Of a stretch of 64,000 nucleotides of DNA, positions 44,581-53,484 are shown piece by piece (within the stretch, counting starts at the first letter, position 1; each line of letters starts with the position of its first letter). The stretch is from SCBR16-9 sp964537975 (GTDB lineage: Bacteria; Hydrogenedentota; Hydrogenedentia; Hydrogenedentales; SCBR16-9). The translations under genes and the position numbers were made by a program. Below the pieces are notes generated by a model. That model had not been told where the DNA came from and made no database searches. It was given only the letters and a program-made list of their open reading frames with translations. The stretch is from the NCBI GenBank assembly GCA_964537975.1, contig CAZIDP010000022.1, positions 1 to 64,000 of the forward strand. The letters run 5' to 3'.

Positions 44581-47500
44581 TTATGGTGCAGACACCAGCA
44601 ACGTAACCGGAATTGTTTCTACATTCAAAGAGGGCAGGTCTGTTACAACTTCCAATGTTGTTACAGCGACTGAGCCCGGTGCCAACCCAGTTCGATCCAC
44701 ATGGAGATTGATTTGTTCCGTTTCGCCTGGATGTAATATCGAAATAGGTTCAGGTTCTCCGGTAGTTTCCCCGGGTGGAATCGGACCAAAAGAGATATTT
44801 GCTATCCAAAACGGAATGCTGCCAGGTGTTATCTGCCATTCATAGGTATCAAGCCTGTTATTTCTCAATGTGAGCGATACACTATTGGCCAGTTCTGAAA
44901 TTTCCACCGGGTTCGGAACCACCAGGTTTCCGGGAACCGCAGGGTTGTCCGGAGCAGGATCATCAAAATCAGGGATACCATCTCCATCACGGTCCCAGGT
45001 ACCCGGCGCTTCTGGATTTATTCCTGGAAACGCGAGCTGGTTGATGCTTTGAGCCGGGGCTGCCAGGTCTGGCCGATTAAAACGGATCGATAATTGTCGC
45101 TCAGGATTGGTCGGGCCTCCCGGATACAGGAAAAACTTCGTGTCACTGGGTTGTGACGCACTGCCAGTCGCGACATAAATATCATTATCAACCCGTAATC
45201 CCAACCTCAAATCCGGTTCTATCCCCAGCGTGTCAAAGGCTGCAATCACCCCAGACAGATTACCCAGTGAAATGCGCAGCAGGTTGCCGAACGCGCCATA
45301 GGGCAGGTAATTGTCTTCATCGGTAACCAGAATGTATACACCGTCACCCTGCGGCAGTAACCGCCATTGATCTCCGTTCTGCTGCCCACTAAGCAAACCA
45401 TTTCCCGCGATGGAGACTTGCATGGTAACATCTTCAAACAAGGTTACAGGATTCAACGGTACACCAGCAGGTACACCAAGAATAAACCGGAATGCGAAGC
45501 GGGTAACATTACGCGGCACATAGTCTGTACGCAACCAGATATCCGCACCATACGGGTCTTCACCGGCTACGGTACTGAAGTCTTCCATCAGTCCATCGGT
45601 ATACAGGGCGATTTGTCCTGCTCGAATATCACCGGGATATGCCAGCGCATCACGCATGAACGTACCTTGAATAGCCGTGCCATCGGTCTGGGTGTAGGTA
45701 CCCTGGATTTGGTAGGTAAAATTGTCCTGTTTGGGTGTGATGTAGGTCAGTACAAATTGATTCTGTAATTCACGCCAGACCGTACCAGGAGTACCTTCAA
45801 AGGTTATCTGTATATTGCCTGCGATGAGTCCCATTGTGGGATCATTTACAACGGTGAAACGAATTCGTGCCAGGGCTTCTTGTGCAGGACCACTGGTCGT
45901 GCGTATCCGGACCAAGCCGGTACCCCTATCCCCCTCACTCATACCCTCAACATTCAATACCACAGACAGGGTGGTTGCATTTCCAGCGGAAATGCTTCCG
46001 GAAGCCGGATGTATCGGGCCGATTCGGTTTGTGCCTTCCGCCACATTGGCCGCCCAGGTAAACGCGGTAGTACCAATATTCTCCACGGTGAATCGAGCAC
46101 GGTTAACCACATTCTGCGGCGTACGTCCCAATGTCATGTCACGTTCACTGCCCAGCAAACGCACCAGCTCTCGTACATTCTCAGCCGTATACAGGTAGCC
46201 CCCGCTGTCCTTCGCCATTGTAATCAAATCACCGATATCGATGGGGTCGCTGTTGGGTTTGTATGCGATCGGGAATAATTGCACCCGGCTTTCTTCCGCT
46301 TGTGAAATCACATCCGAGATGTTGGCTACAGAAGCATTGTCTTCTCCATCCGTGATGAAGACCAGAGCCCGGACATCCGCGTCATCAAACGGCAGTAATT
46401 CCGGTGGGTCCTGTGTGTCGAGCAGTGATATGCCGTCTATCAAGGCATCATAGATATCCGATGCACCAAATTGAGCCGGAGGCAAGGTAAATTGCTCCAG
46501 CGCCGTTTTTAAAGACTCACGATCTGTCGAGAACTGATGAATCAATCGATTTTGCTGCTGACGATCATTGTAATACATTAACGCGACAGAATAGTTGGTG
46601 GGCAAATCATCCAGAAACAGCCGGGTAGCCGTTTTCATCTGGTTTACTGCTTCTCCCGGTGCCATACCCTGACTGGTTCCAGCAGTGTATATGCTCCCGG
46701 TAAAGTCCAGCATGACTACCAGATTCATCCGGATTTCATTCGATAAAAATACACTGGTTTCATTCATGTCCAGTGGTACATCATTTTCCAAGATAGAAAA
46801 AGTCAGACGGCTTCGGTCTTCTTCTGTACGTGTGGGAATGATCTGGGCTAGTGAATCACGTGCCATAAAAACAAAACGCATAACATATGGTGGACGGCTT
46901 CGGTTCAAGGCACCTTGAATGGTCAATGGTTGACGCTCTACCCGAATTAGCACATTTCTTGTGGCCACTGCTTCCAGTGGATTCTCAAAATTGCTGTCCA
47001 CAGCTTCCACTGTAATGGTACGGAATTCTACATCCTGTCTCAGGTTCGCCCGATTTATCACAACCGATACGGGCACACCTGGTATGAGGATGTTGGTTCC
47101 AGGCAGGTAAAAATTTTCCCCTGGTCCGTTAGCGTCACCTTGCATAGGTGTGACAGCCGCTATCAGCGGATTTTCCACAAGCTGGTCGGCGTAGTGAATT
47201 TTGAAATACAACCGGGAACCTCGCGTACCTACATTGGCTATCCAGAAAACCATACGCACTTCATCCCGACCGAAATCCAGTACCGATAAGGGTATAATGT
47301 CTGGGCGAGCGGTCGTTTGAGGTGGTTCTGATATGGCAATCTCGGGCAAAGGCATGACTTCTACAATAAGAGGAATAGTCAGGAAGTCATCACCGGAGGT
47401 AAGCAGCAAATCGTAGTTCCCGCTTCCCGTACGCACTTTGGTGACATCGTTAACAGCTACATTCACAGTACTCTCATCTGCTGCCGCGGTTGTGCCGGTG

Positions 47501-48417
47501 CTACGTGAGAGTGTGATGGGAACAGATGTCTCCGGGTTAGCGCGGTCTACTAGCTGTAAGGTCCAGTTCCGGCTGACCGTGGATGTATTGCGTATACGTA
47601 ACACAGAAGGCGTTACCGTCGGTGCAGGTTGCCCCTGATGTATTTCTGTCGTCTCTATGTACAAAGTCAATGGATTGGGAGTAGCAGTCAAACCTTCTAG
47701 AGGAGCACCGAAACGGAACCGCAAAATGGTGGAACCTGCGGGAGAAGACATGTAAAGATCAAAATCATTCCGACCAGCCTCCCATTCCACTGCAATCGAT
47801 TGCTGCGCGCTGGAGGTGATAGTGCTGCTGGCTGCTGGCTGTGTGATAAAGTCACCAGGCAATGGCACCGCAGTCGCAATATCTCCCAGAGATTCCAGAT
47901 ACAACAGCTCCCAACTTGTGCTGGCAGTACCCGTGTTCGTTATGGTGAAATCTGCACTGGTTGCGTTGGGTCCGAGATTGAACCGGTTTGGATTCACAAC
48001 CAGTGTTGCTTCTATAACTAGAGAAACCGGTATGACCTTTTCGCCGCCGTTGGAGCTGACGCGTAACCCGGTATTGTTTAAAACACCAACAGGCAATCCT
48101 GTGCGTATTACCTGAAGTGTAACGATTGCAGAACCCCGTGTAGTTTCTCCGTTGCTCTGATCATAGGAAAGCCAAGGTAATTCAGTTTCCACCCAGGGCG
48201 CATTGCTGCCCGCACGTGAAACTTCAGAAATTTCCCAGGTTAAAGTCTGGCCACCCTGATTATGGATAAACAGCTTATGGGTGCTTTGCCCAGCATTAAA
48301 ATGTATGGCACCTGGGTTGACCTCCAACACAGGAACGCCCAGGTTGGGGCACCCGGTCAACAGCACCGCCATCAAGAAGGATGCAGGTAAACACAGACTG
48401 CTCCGAAGAAGTTTCAT
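44581..48417 (-). CDS. giant secreted lipoprotein with BACON-like repeats, vWA domain and Ca-binding-like loop, copy 2
   Basis: 1279 residues from ATG 48417, preceded by GAGGTG; a much earlier in-frame start has no signal peptide. The lipobox is LLTGC. BACON-like modules (NQGGQTLTWEIS, then PWLSYDQSNGETTRG) are followed by a vWA domain (about 568-760) with MIDAS DFTGS and FITDGEDNAS, more beta modules and a thrombospondin-3-like loop DRDGDGIPDFDDP (about 1142). It ends with a BACON-like module. It shares the whole plan with the adjacent copy: VRYVLLMRN versus VMRFVFMAR before the vWA, and PFDDADVRAL inside it. The two presumably arose by duplication and now differ in Ca-binding content. Confidence 0.85.
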   Translation of the reverse strand: MKLLRSSLCLPASFLMAVLLTGCPNLGVPVLEVNPGAIHFNAGQSTHKLFIHNQGGQTLTWEISEVSRAGSNAPWVETELPWLSYDQSNGETTRGSAIVTLQVIRTGLPVGVLNNTGLRVSSNGGEKVIPVSLVIEATLVVNPNRFNLGPNATSADFTITNTGTASTSWELLYLESLGDIATAVPLPGDFITQPAASSTITSSAQQSIAVEWEAGRNDFDLYMSSPAGSTILRFRFGAPLEGLTATPNPLTLYIETTEIHQGQPAPTVTPSVLRIRNTSTVSRNWTLQLVDRANPETSVPITLSRSTGTTAAADESTVNVAVNDVTKVRTGSGNYDLLLTSGDDFLTIPLIVEVMPLPEIAISEPPQTTARPDIIPLSVLDFGRDEVRMVFWIANVGTRGSRLYFKIHYADQLVENPLIAAVTPMQGDANGPGENFYLPGTNILIPGVPVSVVINRANLRQDVEFRTITVEAVDSNFENPLEAVATRNVLIRVERQPLTIQGALNRSRPPYVMRFVFMARDSLAQIIPTRTEEDRSRLTFSILENDVPLDMNETSVFLSNEIRMNLVVMLDFTGSIYTAGTSQGMAPGEAVNQMKTATRLFLDDLPTNYSVALMYYNDRQQQNRLIHQFSTDRESLKTALEQFTLPPAQFGASDIYDALIDGISLLDTQDPPELLPFDDADVRALVFITDGEDNASVANISDVISQAEESRVQLFPIAYKPNSDPIDIGDLITMAKDSGGYLYTAENVRELVRLLGSERDMTLGRTPQNVVNRARFTVENIGTTAFTWAANVAEGTNRIGPIHPASGSISAGNATTLSVVLNVEGMSEGDRGTGLVRIRTTSGPAQEALARIRFTVVNDPTMGLIAGNIQITFEGTPGTVWRELQNQFVLTYITPKQDNFTYQIQGTYTQTDGTAIQGTFMRDALAYPGDIRAGQIALYTDGLMEDFSTVAGEDPYGADIWLRTDYVPRNVTRFAFRFILGVPAGVPLNPVTLFEDVTMQVSIAGNGLLSGQQNGDQWRLLPQGDGVYILVTDEDNYLPYGAFGNLLRISLGNLSGVIAAFDTLGIEPDLRLGLRVDNDIYVATGSASQPSDTKFFLYPGGPTNPERQLSIRFNRPDLAAPAQSINQLAFPGINPEAPGTWDRDGDGIPDFDDPAPDNPAVPGNLVVPNPVEISELANSVSLTLRNNRLDTYEWQITPGSIPFWIANISFGPIPPGETTGEPEPISILHPGETEQINLHVDRTGLAPGSVAVTTLEVVTDLPSLNVETIPVTLLVSAP

Positions 48418-48568
48418 AGAAGCACCTCGATTTGGTATCGCCACTACAGGGCATATGCTACCCCGGCATTGCCCTAACATACAGATTCAGCGCCGGGCTC
48501 CTTGAATTTCATGCCTTATATGCTAAAATAAATAATTATAAAAAGTTGATTTCTCTATTATTCTCTTC

Positions 48569-49189
48569 TCAAAATTCAATTTCCTGTCCACTGGCATCCG
48601 CAAATATAACTGTCACACCGGCAGCCAATAAAAGTGTGTAATCATTTGCAAAATGTTCTTGCAGCGTATTATCTGTGTACAGGGTAGTTCTTACGGGTAA
48701 AACAACCGTTCCCATATTGCCCAGAGAGGCATTGGGTGACAGGGCATTCGCAACCAGGGGTTCCCATACCCATATTTCCTGATCATTGCCAAATAAATTC
48801 AGATATTCTAATTGAAATAATCCAGATAATGGTTCTATATCGCGGATGACATTGTCACCTAAATCCAGCCAACGCAAGTTTTCAAGAGCAGCCAAGGGTG
48901 CAATGCTCTGGATTCGGTTGCTACGCAAGTTGATTTTTGTCGCAAAGATGCAATACTCCAGCCCTTTCAGATTCCTGATACCCAGACCAGCCGCGTTAAT
49001 TTCCCGCACCCGCTCCAGATCAGATTGCGTCAGAAACCCAAATGGTTTATTGATGGATTCACGCACTGCTGACTCAAGTGCGGCATCCGGAAAATACACG
49101 AAGGGGTCCCCTGGGCAGCCAGGCAACAAAGCTGCCAATCCCGTCAGTAACACGGCAAGACCAACCTGCTGAAAATGCTTTTTTTTCAT
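48569..49189 (-). CDS. leucine-rich-repeat lipoprotein
   Basis: 206 residues. Lipoprotein signal with lipobox LLPGC (Cys25). A short cap (FPDAALESAVRESINKPFG) is followed by about four internalin-like 22-residue LRRs (LKGLEYCIFATKINLRSNRI, then IAPLAALENLRWLDLGDNVI, then IEPLSGLFQLEYLNLFGND). A short non-LRR tail ends the protein. AGGAA precedes the ATG. It is on the same strand as the two giant lipoproteins, 151 bases upstream of them, so it is probably part of the same surface-protein cluster. The binding partner is unknown. Confidence 0.85.
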   Translation of the reverse strand: MKKKHFQQVGLAVLLTGLAALLPGCPGDPFVYFPDAALESAVRESINKPFGFLTQSDLERVREINAAGLGIRNLKGLEYCIFATKINLRSNRIQSIAPLAALENLRWLDLGDNVIRDIEPLSGLFQLEYLNLFGNDQEIWVWEPLVANALSPNASLGNMGTVVLPVRTTLYTDNTLQEHFANDYTLLLAAGVTVIFADASGQEIEF

Positions 49190-49291
49190 AGTAGTAAGTT
49201 TCCTGTACAGGCAATACCCCTATCTCAGTACCCCAAGCACTGATAAAGGCAACATAGCCGCTAAAACTCAAATATAACCGTTTCGACGAGA

Positions 49292-49333
49292 CCCTGTCTT
49301 AAGCGATTGTTCCTAAGTATTGAAGAGACAGGG
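49292..49333. promoter_or_regulatory. inverted repeat between the small ORF and the LRR gene
   Basis: CCCTGTCT/AGACAGGG, 8 perfect pairs with a 26-base loop, about 120 bases after the small-ORF stop and 100 before the LRR start. It lacks a T-tract. A shorter perfect palindrome CCTGTACAGG (49202-49211) lies in the LRR leader. Confidence 0.4.
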
Positions 49334-49452
49334 CTAAATAATATGACAATCAATACAATCTGATCTGATAGCACGGTATTCTTGCTTCCGTGATTTTCGC
49401 ATTCTTACCCCAAATACACGTACCCCACAAGCTAAACCCAGACAATACAACG

Positions 49453-49629
49453 CTAATCCTGGTTGGGTTGCGGAATCGTACATTTATCATTAGCGAATTC
49501 CAGAATGGGACTGTTTCCACCCAAGAATCCCAGCAGAGCGTGTATGGTCTGCAATACAATACACAATACATCCTGAATAGCATTCGCCTTTTGTGGGGCA
49601 CCAACTGAAATATTTCGAATATGCTTCAT
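49453..49629 (-). CDS. 58-residue peptide with own promoter and operator-like palindrome, hypothetical
   Basis: ATG 49629 has an excellent ribosome site (AAGGAG, 8 bases upstream). The protein starts MKHIRNISVGAPQKANAIQD and has a hydrophobic Leu/Ile/Gly core (VLCIVLQTIHALLGFLGG) and two Cys. It resembles a small amphipathic or single-pass membrane peptide. A sigma-70 promoter with perfect 17-base spacing and a palindrome at the -10 box lie upstream, supporting a real, regulated transcript. No known family recognised. Confidence 0.6.
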   Translation of the reverse strand: MKHIRNISVGAPQKANAIQDVLCIVLQTIHALLGFLGGNSPILEFANDKCTIPQPNQD

Positions 49630-49694
49630 ATTGTCAGCTCCTTTTTCCTTCCGCATGGAAAATATAAATCGTCTCATAAAAATAGATTTTTTAT

Positions 49695-49710
49695 ACTATT
49701 TGTAAATAGT
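49695..49710. promoter_or_regulatory. palindrome overlapping the -10 box of the small ORF promoter
   Basis: ACTATTT-GT-AAATAGT, 7 perfect pairs. It covers the predicted transcript start and touches the -10 box, the classical place of a repressor operator. Confidence 0.5.
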
Positions 49711-49736
49711 TTACTCTAAAATCGAAATTTAGTCAA
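49708..49736 (-). promoter_or_regulatory. sigma-70 promoter of the 58-residue ORF
   Basis: Minus strand: -35 TTGACT (49736-49731), 17 bases, -10 TAAACT (49713-49708). The predicted start is near 49701, giving a leader of about 70 bases. Confidence 0.6.
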
Positions 49737-50097
49737 GCAAAATGAAATTTTTTTGTTAAATAATGTCAATATTCAATAAAACCACTTGCAGCCGGAGCAA
49801 TTAAAAAATAGATACCACACTTGAGGTTGCTCAAGTTTGCCCGTTCATGTCATCATTAAGGAGAATCATGTCGTAACATGCTCATCACATCGATTCATTT
49901 TACCCTATAATAAGAGAGAGAATTGTTATTTATAAATTATGATTAAAGATACAATTCCGCATTGTGCGATGTTTTAGTAAGCATAAAATCATTTTTCTTT
50001 ACGGTATCTTCATTAAACTCAGTTAAATTTGCGTATCCTTTAATATTTATACATTATACATTTATGGTACTTGTTACAATTGGAGTTGTTTGCATTT
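49737..50097. other. AT-rich intergenic region before the CPBP-like gene
   Basis: No gene seen. It contains a perfect hairpin ACTTGAG-gttg-CTCAAGT (49819-49836) without a T-tract. GGAG at about 50082 is the ribosome site of the following gene. Confidence 0.5.
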
Positions 50098-51051
50098 ATG
50101 AACAAAAAGGGGATTCTGTTTTTTTTAGTTTTTACCTTCGGATTTGGATACACTGCCCAAATTCTGATGGGATATTTTAACCTGATTCATCTGTCTGAGC
50201 CTAATCTATTTCAGAGATTATTTCTCATCGCAGTACTCTTTATACCTGCGATTGGAGCTATTCTGGCCCGTTCTTTATCTCATAGTAAGCTTGATAACGA
50301 AATTTTTCGAATTTGGCCTATTCCACAATATGCCGCTATACAGGCTGCCTTAACGGTTCCTTTGTTTTTTGTGCTGATTCATCTCATTTTGAGTGTGACT
50401 GGCATATCCCACCCGCAATGGCGAATGGGCACATTGATGAATACTATCAATAGCATGCTGCTGGAGATGAACCAGCCGCCCATGACTGAAACCGTGGCTA
50501 CCATCGCCCCTTTGTTTCTACTGGTTGCAGGTTTTTTTCTGAGCATCGTGCTCGGAACTACAGTATTTGCCGTGGCAGCACTGGGAATGGAATGGGGTTG
50601 GAGGGGATTTCTGCTGCCGCGATTGCTACCGCTGGGTAAACCACGGGCTTATCTCATTACAGGTGCCCTTTCTGGTTTATGGTTATTGCCGATAGTGGTG
50701 CTGTATTACACCGAAGGAAACAGCTCCAGCCCCGGGCTACTGCTGCTGTTCCAGTTTATGCTGGCTGCTATCGTACTTGGTGTACTTTCGGGAGAAATTG
50801 TCACCCGTACCGGTAATTTGGGGCTTTCTTGTATTGTTATAGGAGCCTTTGTCGGCCAATCTACAGGGATGTGGTCCTATCTGTTCCCTGTGGATGCACC
50901 GCCCTGGAGTGGTCCGATAGGGTTCATTTCCCTGCTGGTATGGTTATTACTCGCATTCAAGCCTGGTATCCTTACTGGAACGATGCAGGATGGAGGCGCG
51001 CCAGCGAGCATCGAATCTGAGTATGCGACTACTTCCGGTGAAGCGTCGTAA
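50098..51051 (+). CDS. CPBP-family intramembrane protein lacking protease motif residues
   Basis: 317 residues with about eight hydrophobic segments. The region GMEWGWRGFLLPRLLP corresponds to the first motif EExxxRG of CPBP (Rce1-like) proteases, but the first Glu is Met. The second motif, usually GLWHLP, reads GLWLLP, so the zinc/catalytic His is Leu. The third His/Asn motif is not visible either. The fold call comes from the layout, and the protein is probably a non-catalytic relative. ATG 50098 is preferred over a TTG nine codons upstream. Convergent with the sulfatase-like gene. Confidence 0.7.
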   Translation: MNKKGILFFLVFTFGFGYTAQILMGYFNLIHLSEPNLFQRLFLIAVLFIPAIGAILARSLSHSKLDNEIFRIWPIPQYAAIQAALTVPLFFVLIHLILSVTGISHPQWRMGTLMNTINSMLLEMNQPPMTETVATIAPLFLLVAGFFLSIVLGTTVFAVAALGMEWGWRGFLLPRLLPLGKPRAYLITGALSGLWLLPIVVLYYTEGNSSSPGLLLLFQFMLAAIVLGVLSGEIVTRTGNLGLSCIVIGAFVGQSTGMWSYLFPVDAPPWSGPIGFISLLVWLLLAFKPGILTGTMQDGGAPASIESEYATTSGEAS

Positions 51052-51080
51052 TCTATCATCAGGGTTTATCCGGCATGCGT

Positions 51081-53222
51081 TCAGGAATCAGGGTAAGATA
51101 TTCCTGAATTCTTGACAAGGTAATCACGCAGTTGATTGCGCAGATTCGTGACGGTTGTTGACTCACGACCCATCACATTGGCTGGTTGGGCCAGGTTATT
51201 GTGGAACCGAATCACATCAATCAGATCATGTGTAGGAGTATCCAGCATTTCATTACTGAACGTTGCACGGCCACTATGCCATGTATACCGCCACTGAACA
51301 GTGCGCATTGACAGCGAAACAGGATTCCCCATAACAGAAACGGGTGTCGCAGCCTGGTGGCCTTCCCATAAATCCCTACCTTCCATAGTATGAGGCAATG
51401 GAATCTGCAACATGCTGTAAAGTGTGGGTGTCACATCCAGGAGGGTGACCAGATCATTCCTCTTATCAGGAACAATACCTGGCCCAGTGATAATCAGGGG
51501 AACCCGAAGGGTGCTTTCACTCAATTGTATAGTTCCTGCCCCGCCTCGTCGCCAGTCACCCCGACCAGGTTCGGTAAAATCAAGCCCGAATGTACTCATG
51601 AAAACGATGACAGGCTCCTCGGGCAACTGCTGCGTCACCATTTCAAAAAAACTGTTCAAATGCTGATCAATATCTTGCAAAATCGTGTCATAACGATCAA
51701 TTGGACGTGCAACCGAAGGTCGCGGAGCGGCATATCCCAAGCCATGTCTAGCCTGCCATCGAGGGGTGCCCAATTCTGTAAGCCGTATAAACACCATAAA
51801 CTTACTCTCTTTATGGGCCGTGATCCAGCGTTGCGCTTTTTCCAGGGTTACTTTCGAACCTGCATGTGCAATCTGGGTAAGCGCAGTAGGACGTTCTGTA
51901 CTCCTGCCTGCGGCAGTTGGATATACAGGGGCAAAGTAATCATAACCTCGTTCAAAGCCACTGCCGTAAAATAAATCTTCCCGTTCCGGTTGTGCGCCTT
52001 CAGTAAACGCAGCGGTAAAATAACCTTGTTGTTTAAACAATTCCGCAGGTGTTTTCACCTCAGACGGTAGACTGCCATTGCGGCCAGCCAGATAACCGTG
52101 GCGTAATGGGTTCATGCCTGTAAACATGGACATGACAGCCGCTGCACTTTCAGCGGCAGGGGTAAACGCGTTTTCGAAGCTAACACCACGTGCAGCCAAA
52201 GCGTCTAACCCGGTCGTAACAGGTCTGTTGTACCCCCAGTGAGTCAGGTGTTCCAAGCCGAGACCATCTATCGCAATGATGATGACACTGGGTTTACTAT
52301 CGTTTCCCTGTGAACTTATGGCATACGGACCATTCATGAGCAACTGAGCCAAGGAAGGTTCCGGGGGCCGCAACCCGGTCTGGGCAAGCCAAGCTGGTTG
52401 TTCCTGGGTAAACCACTGAATAGAACATGCGGTTGCATCTTTCGGAATCTGGGCTCTGCTTATGGTTAATTCTTGCCAAAACTCGGCATCCAGAGAAACT
52501 ACCTCCTGGAGTATTAATGCAGGTTTACTGTTGAATTCCAACGTCATATAGGCATGTGTTACCTGCTCGGGCAAGTCGGGATGGCGCGACCAGTGAAAAA
52601 CCAAGTTTTCTTCAAGTTCGTCCGGTAAATCTATGGTTACAATAGCACCTTCATAAATGGACTGGGCGCGTACATATGCATCTCCTATCTTGAAAGTCTG
52701 CGCAGCTTCGAGAGCTGCTATCCTCGCTTCAAGCAAAGCACCCTGCCAATATGTTAGAGAAATTACAGCTCCAAGGGCAGTTGCAGCACCTATACTTCCC
52801 CATCCCAACAATCCAGAAAGACTGCCTTCATCGGTCTGCGTAACACTGAACAATGTCAATATTTTGAAAAACAAATGGAAGAGCAGAAATGCACCCAAGT
52901 ATATAAATGGTTCAACCTTTTCAAGCAGGGGGTTAGGCATGGGAATGTTGATTTGAAGAATTGGTAGTAACAGTACAAATGCTCCGACCTGCGATATACT
53001 TTCGGATAAATAGGGCATAACGCCCCGGTTAGGCCGAAATAATTTCAACAAACACATAAACAGCAGTTGTATAAGGAGATATATGAATGCACAACCAGCC
53101 GTGAGTGACAGGGCAGCATGCAAAGTCGGTGCATATCCAAATGTATGGAGCAAATCCTGGAAATATATCCCGGTAACTCCGGCAGCCAGTCCGGAAATGA
53201 GAAAATAAATTGGTACTATCAA
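51081..53222 (-). CDS. membrane-anchored sulfatase/alkaline-phosphatase-superfamily protein with altered active site
   Basis: 713 residues. Five or so N-terminal membrane segments (about 5-130) are followed by a long linker and a sulfatase-fold domain from SVIIIAIDGLGLEHL (about 305) to LLDVTPTLYSML and GRDLW. The first metal Asp is present (AIDG) and the MFTGMNPLRHG block aligns with the SLxTGxxPxxHG region. The formylglycine motif C/S-x-P-x-R is absent (SAAAV in that position), and the second metal motif D-H reads TF (FMSTFG). Hydrolysis is therefore doubtful. The TTG start is supported by AGGA 8 bases upstream. Alternative: a phosphoglycerol- or phosphoethanolamine-transferase-like protein. 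Confidence 0.75.
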   Translation of the reverse strand: MIVPIYFLISGLAAGVTGIYFQDLLHTFGYAPTLHAALSLTAGCAFIYLLIQLLFMCLLKLFRPNRGVMPYLSESISQVGAFVLLLPILQINIPMPNPLLEKVEPFIYLGAFLLFHLFFKILTLFSVTQTDEGSLSGLLGWGSIGAATALGAVISLTYWQGALLEARIAALEAAQTFKIGDAYVRAQSIYEGAIVTIDLPDELEENLVFHWSRHPDLPEQVTHAYMTLEFNSKPALILQEVVSLDAEFWQELTISRAQIPKDATACSIQWFTQEQPAWLAQTGLRPPEPSLAQLLMNGPYAISSQGNDSKPSVIIIAIDGLGLEHLTHWGYNRPVTTGLDALAARGVSFENAFTPAAESAAAVMSMFTGMNPLRHGYLAGRNGSLPSEVKTPAELFKQQGYFTAAFTEGAQPEREDLFYGSGFERGYDYFAPVYPTAAGRSTERPTALTQIAHAGSKVTLEKAQRWITAHKESKFMVFIRLTELGTPRWQARHGLGYAAPRPSVARPIDRYDTILQDIDQHLNSFFEMVTQQLPEEPVIVFMSTFGLDFTEPGRGDWRRGGAGTIQLSESTLRVPLIITGPGIVPDKRNDLVTLLDVTPTLYSMLQIPLPHTMEGRDLWEGHQAATPVSVMGNPVSLSMRTVQWRYTWHSGRATFSNEMLDTPTHDLIDVIRFHNNLAQPANVMGRESTTVTNLRNQLRDYLVKNSGISYPDS

Positions 53223-53484
53223 AGCTTAAATCCTGACTAAAAGACTAATTTTTGTTTCTTATGGCATGTACTATTGGAATTACAGGGACAGTCAACCCGG
53301 AAAAACTGTCAACGTTATTGCTAACTTACTGAATACTCTAAGATATTATAGACGGTTTGTGTATTCTATTCACCCATAAAATACCAATCAGCAAGGATGA
53401 AAAGCTATCAACTGATGGAGAAACATCCTGCATATCTGCTAAGATGGAGCATATCATGATGTTTACAACGGAGGCCAATTTGCG

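Noticed and set aside
48418..48480. N-terminal extension of the 1279-residue lipoprotein
   Set aside because: The extra 21 residues precede a perfect lipoprotein signal peptide with its own ribosome site.
48418..48568. Third sigma-54 promoter upstream of the BACON/vWA gene
   Set aside because: GG and GC are ten bases apart but the flanking bases do not fit the -24/-12 consensus.
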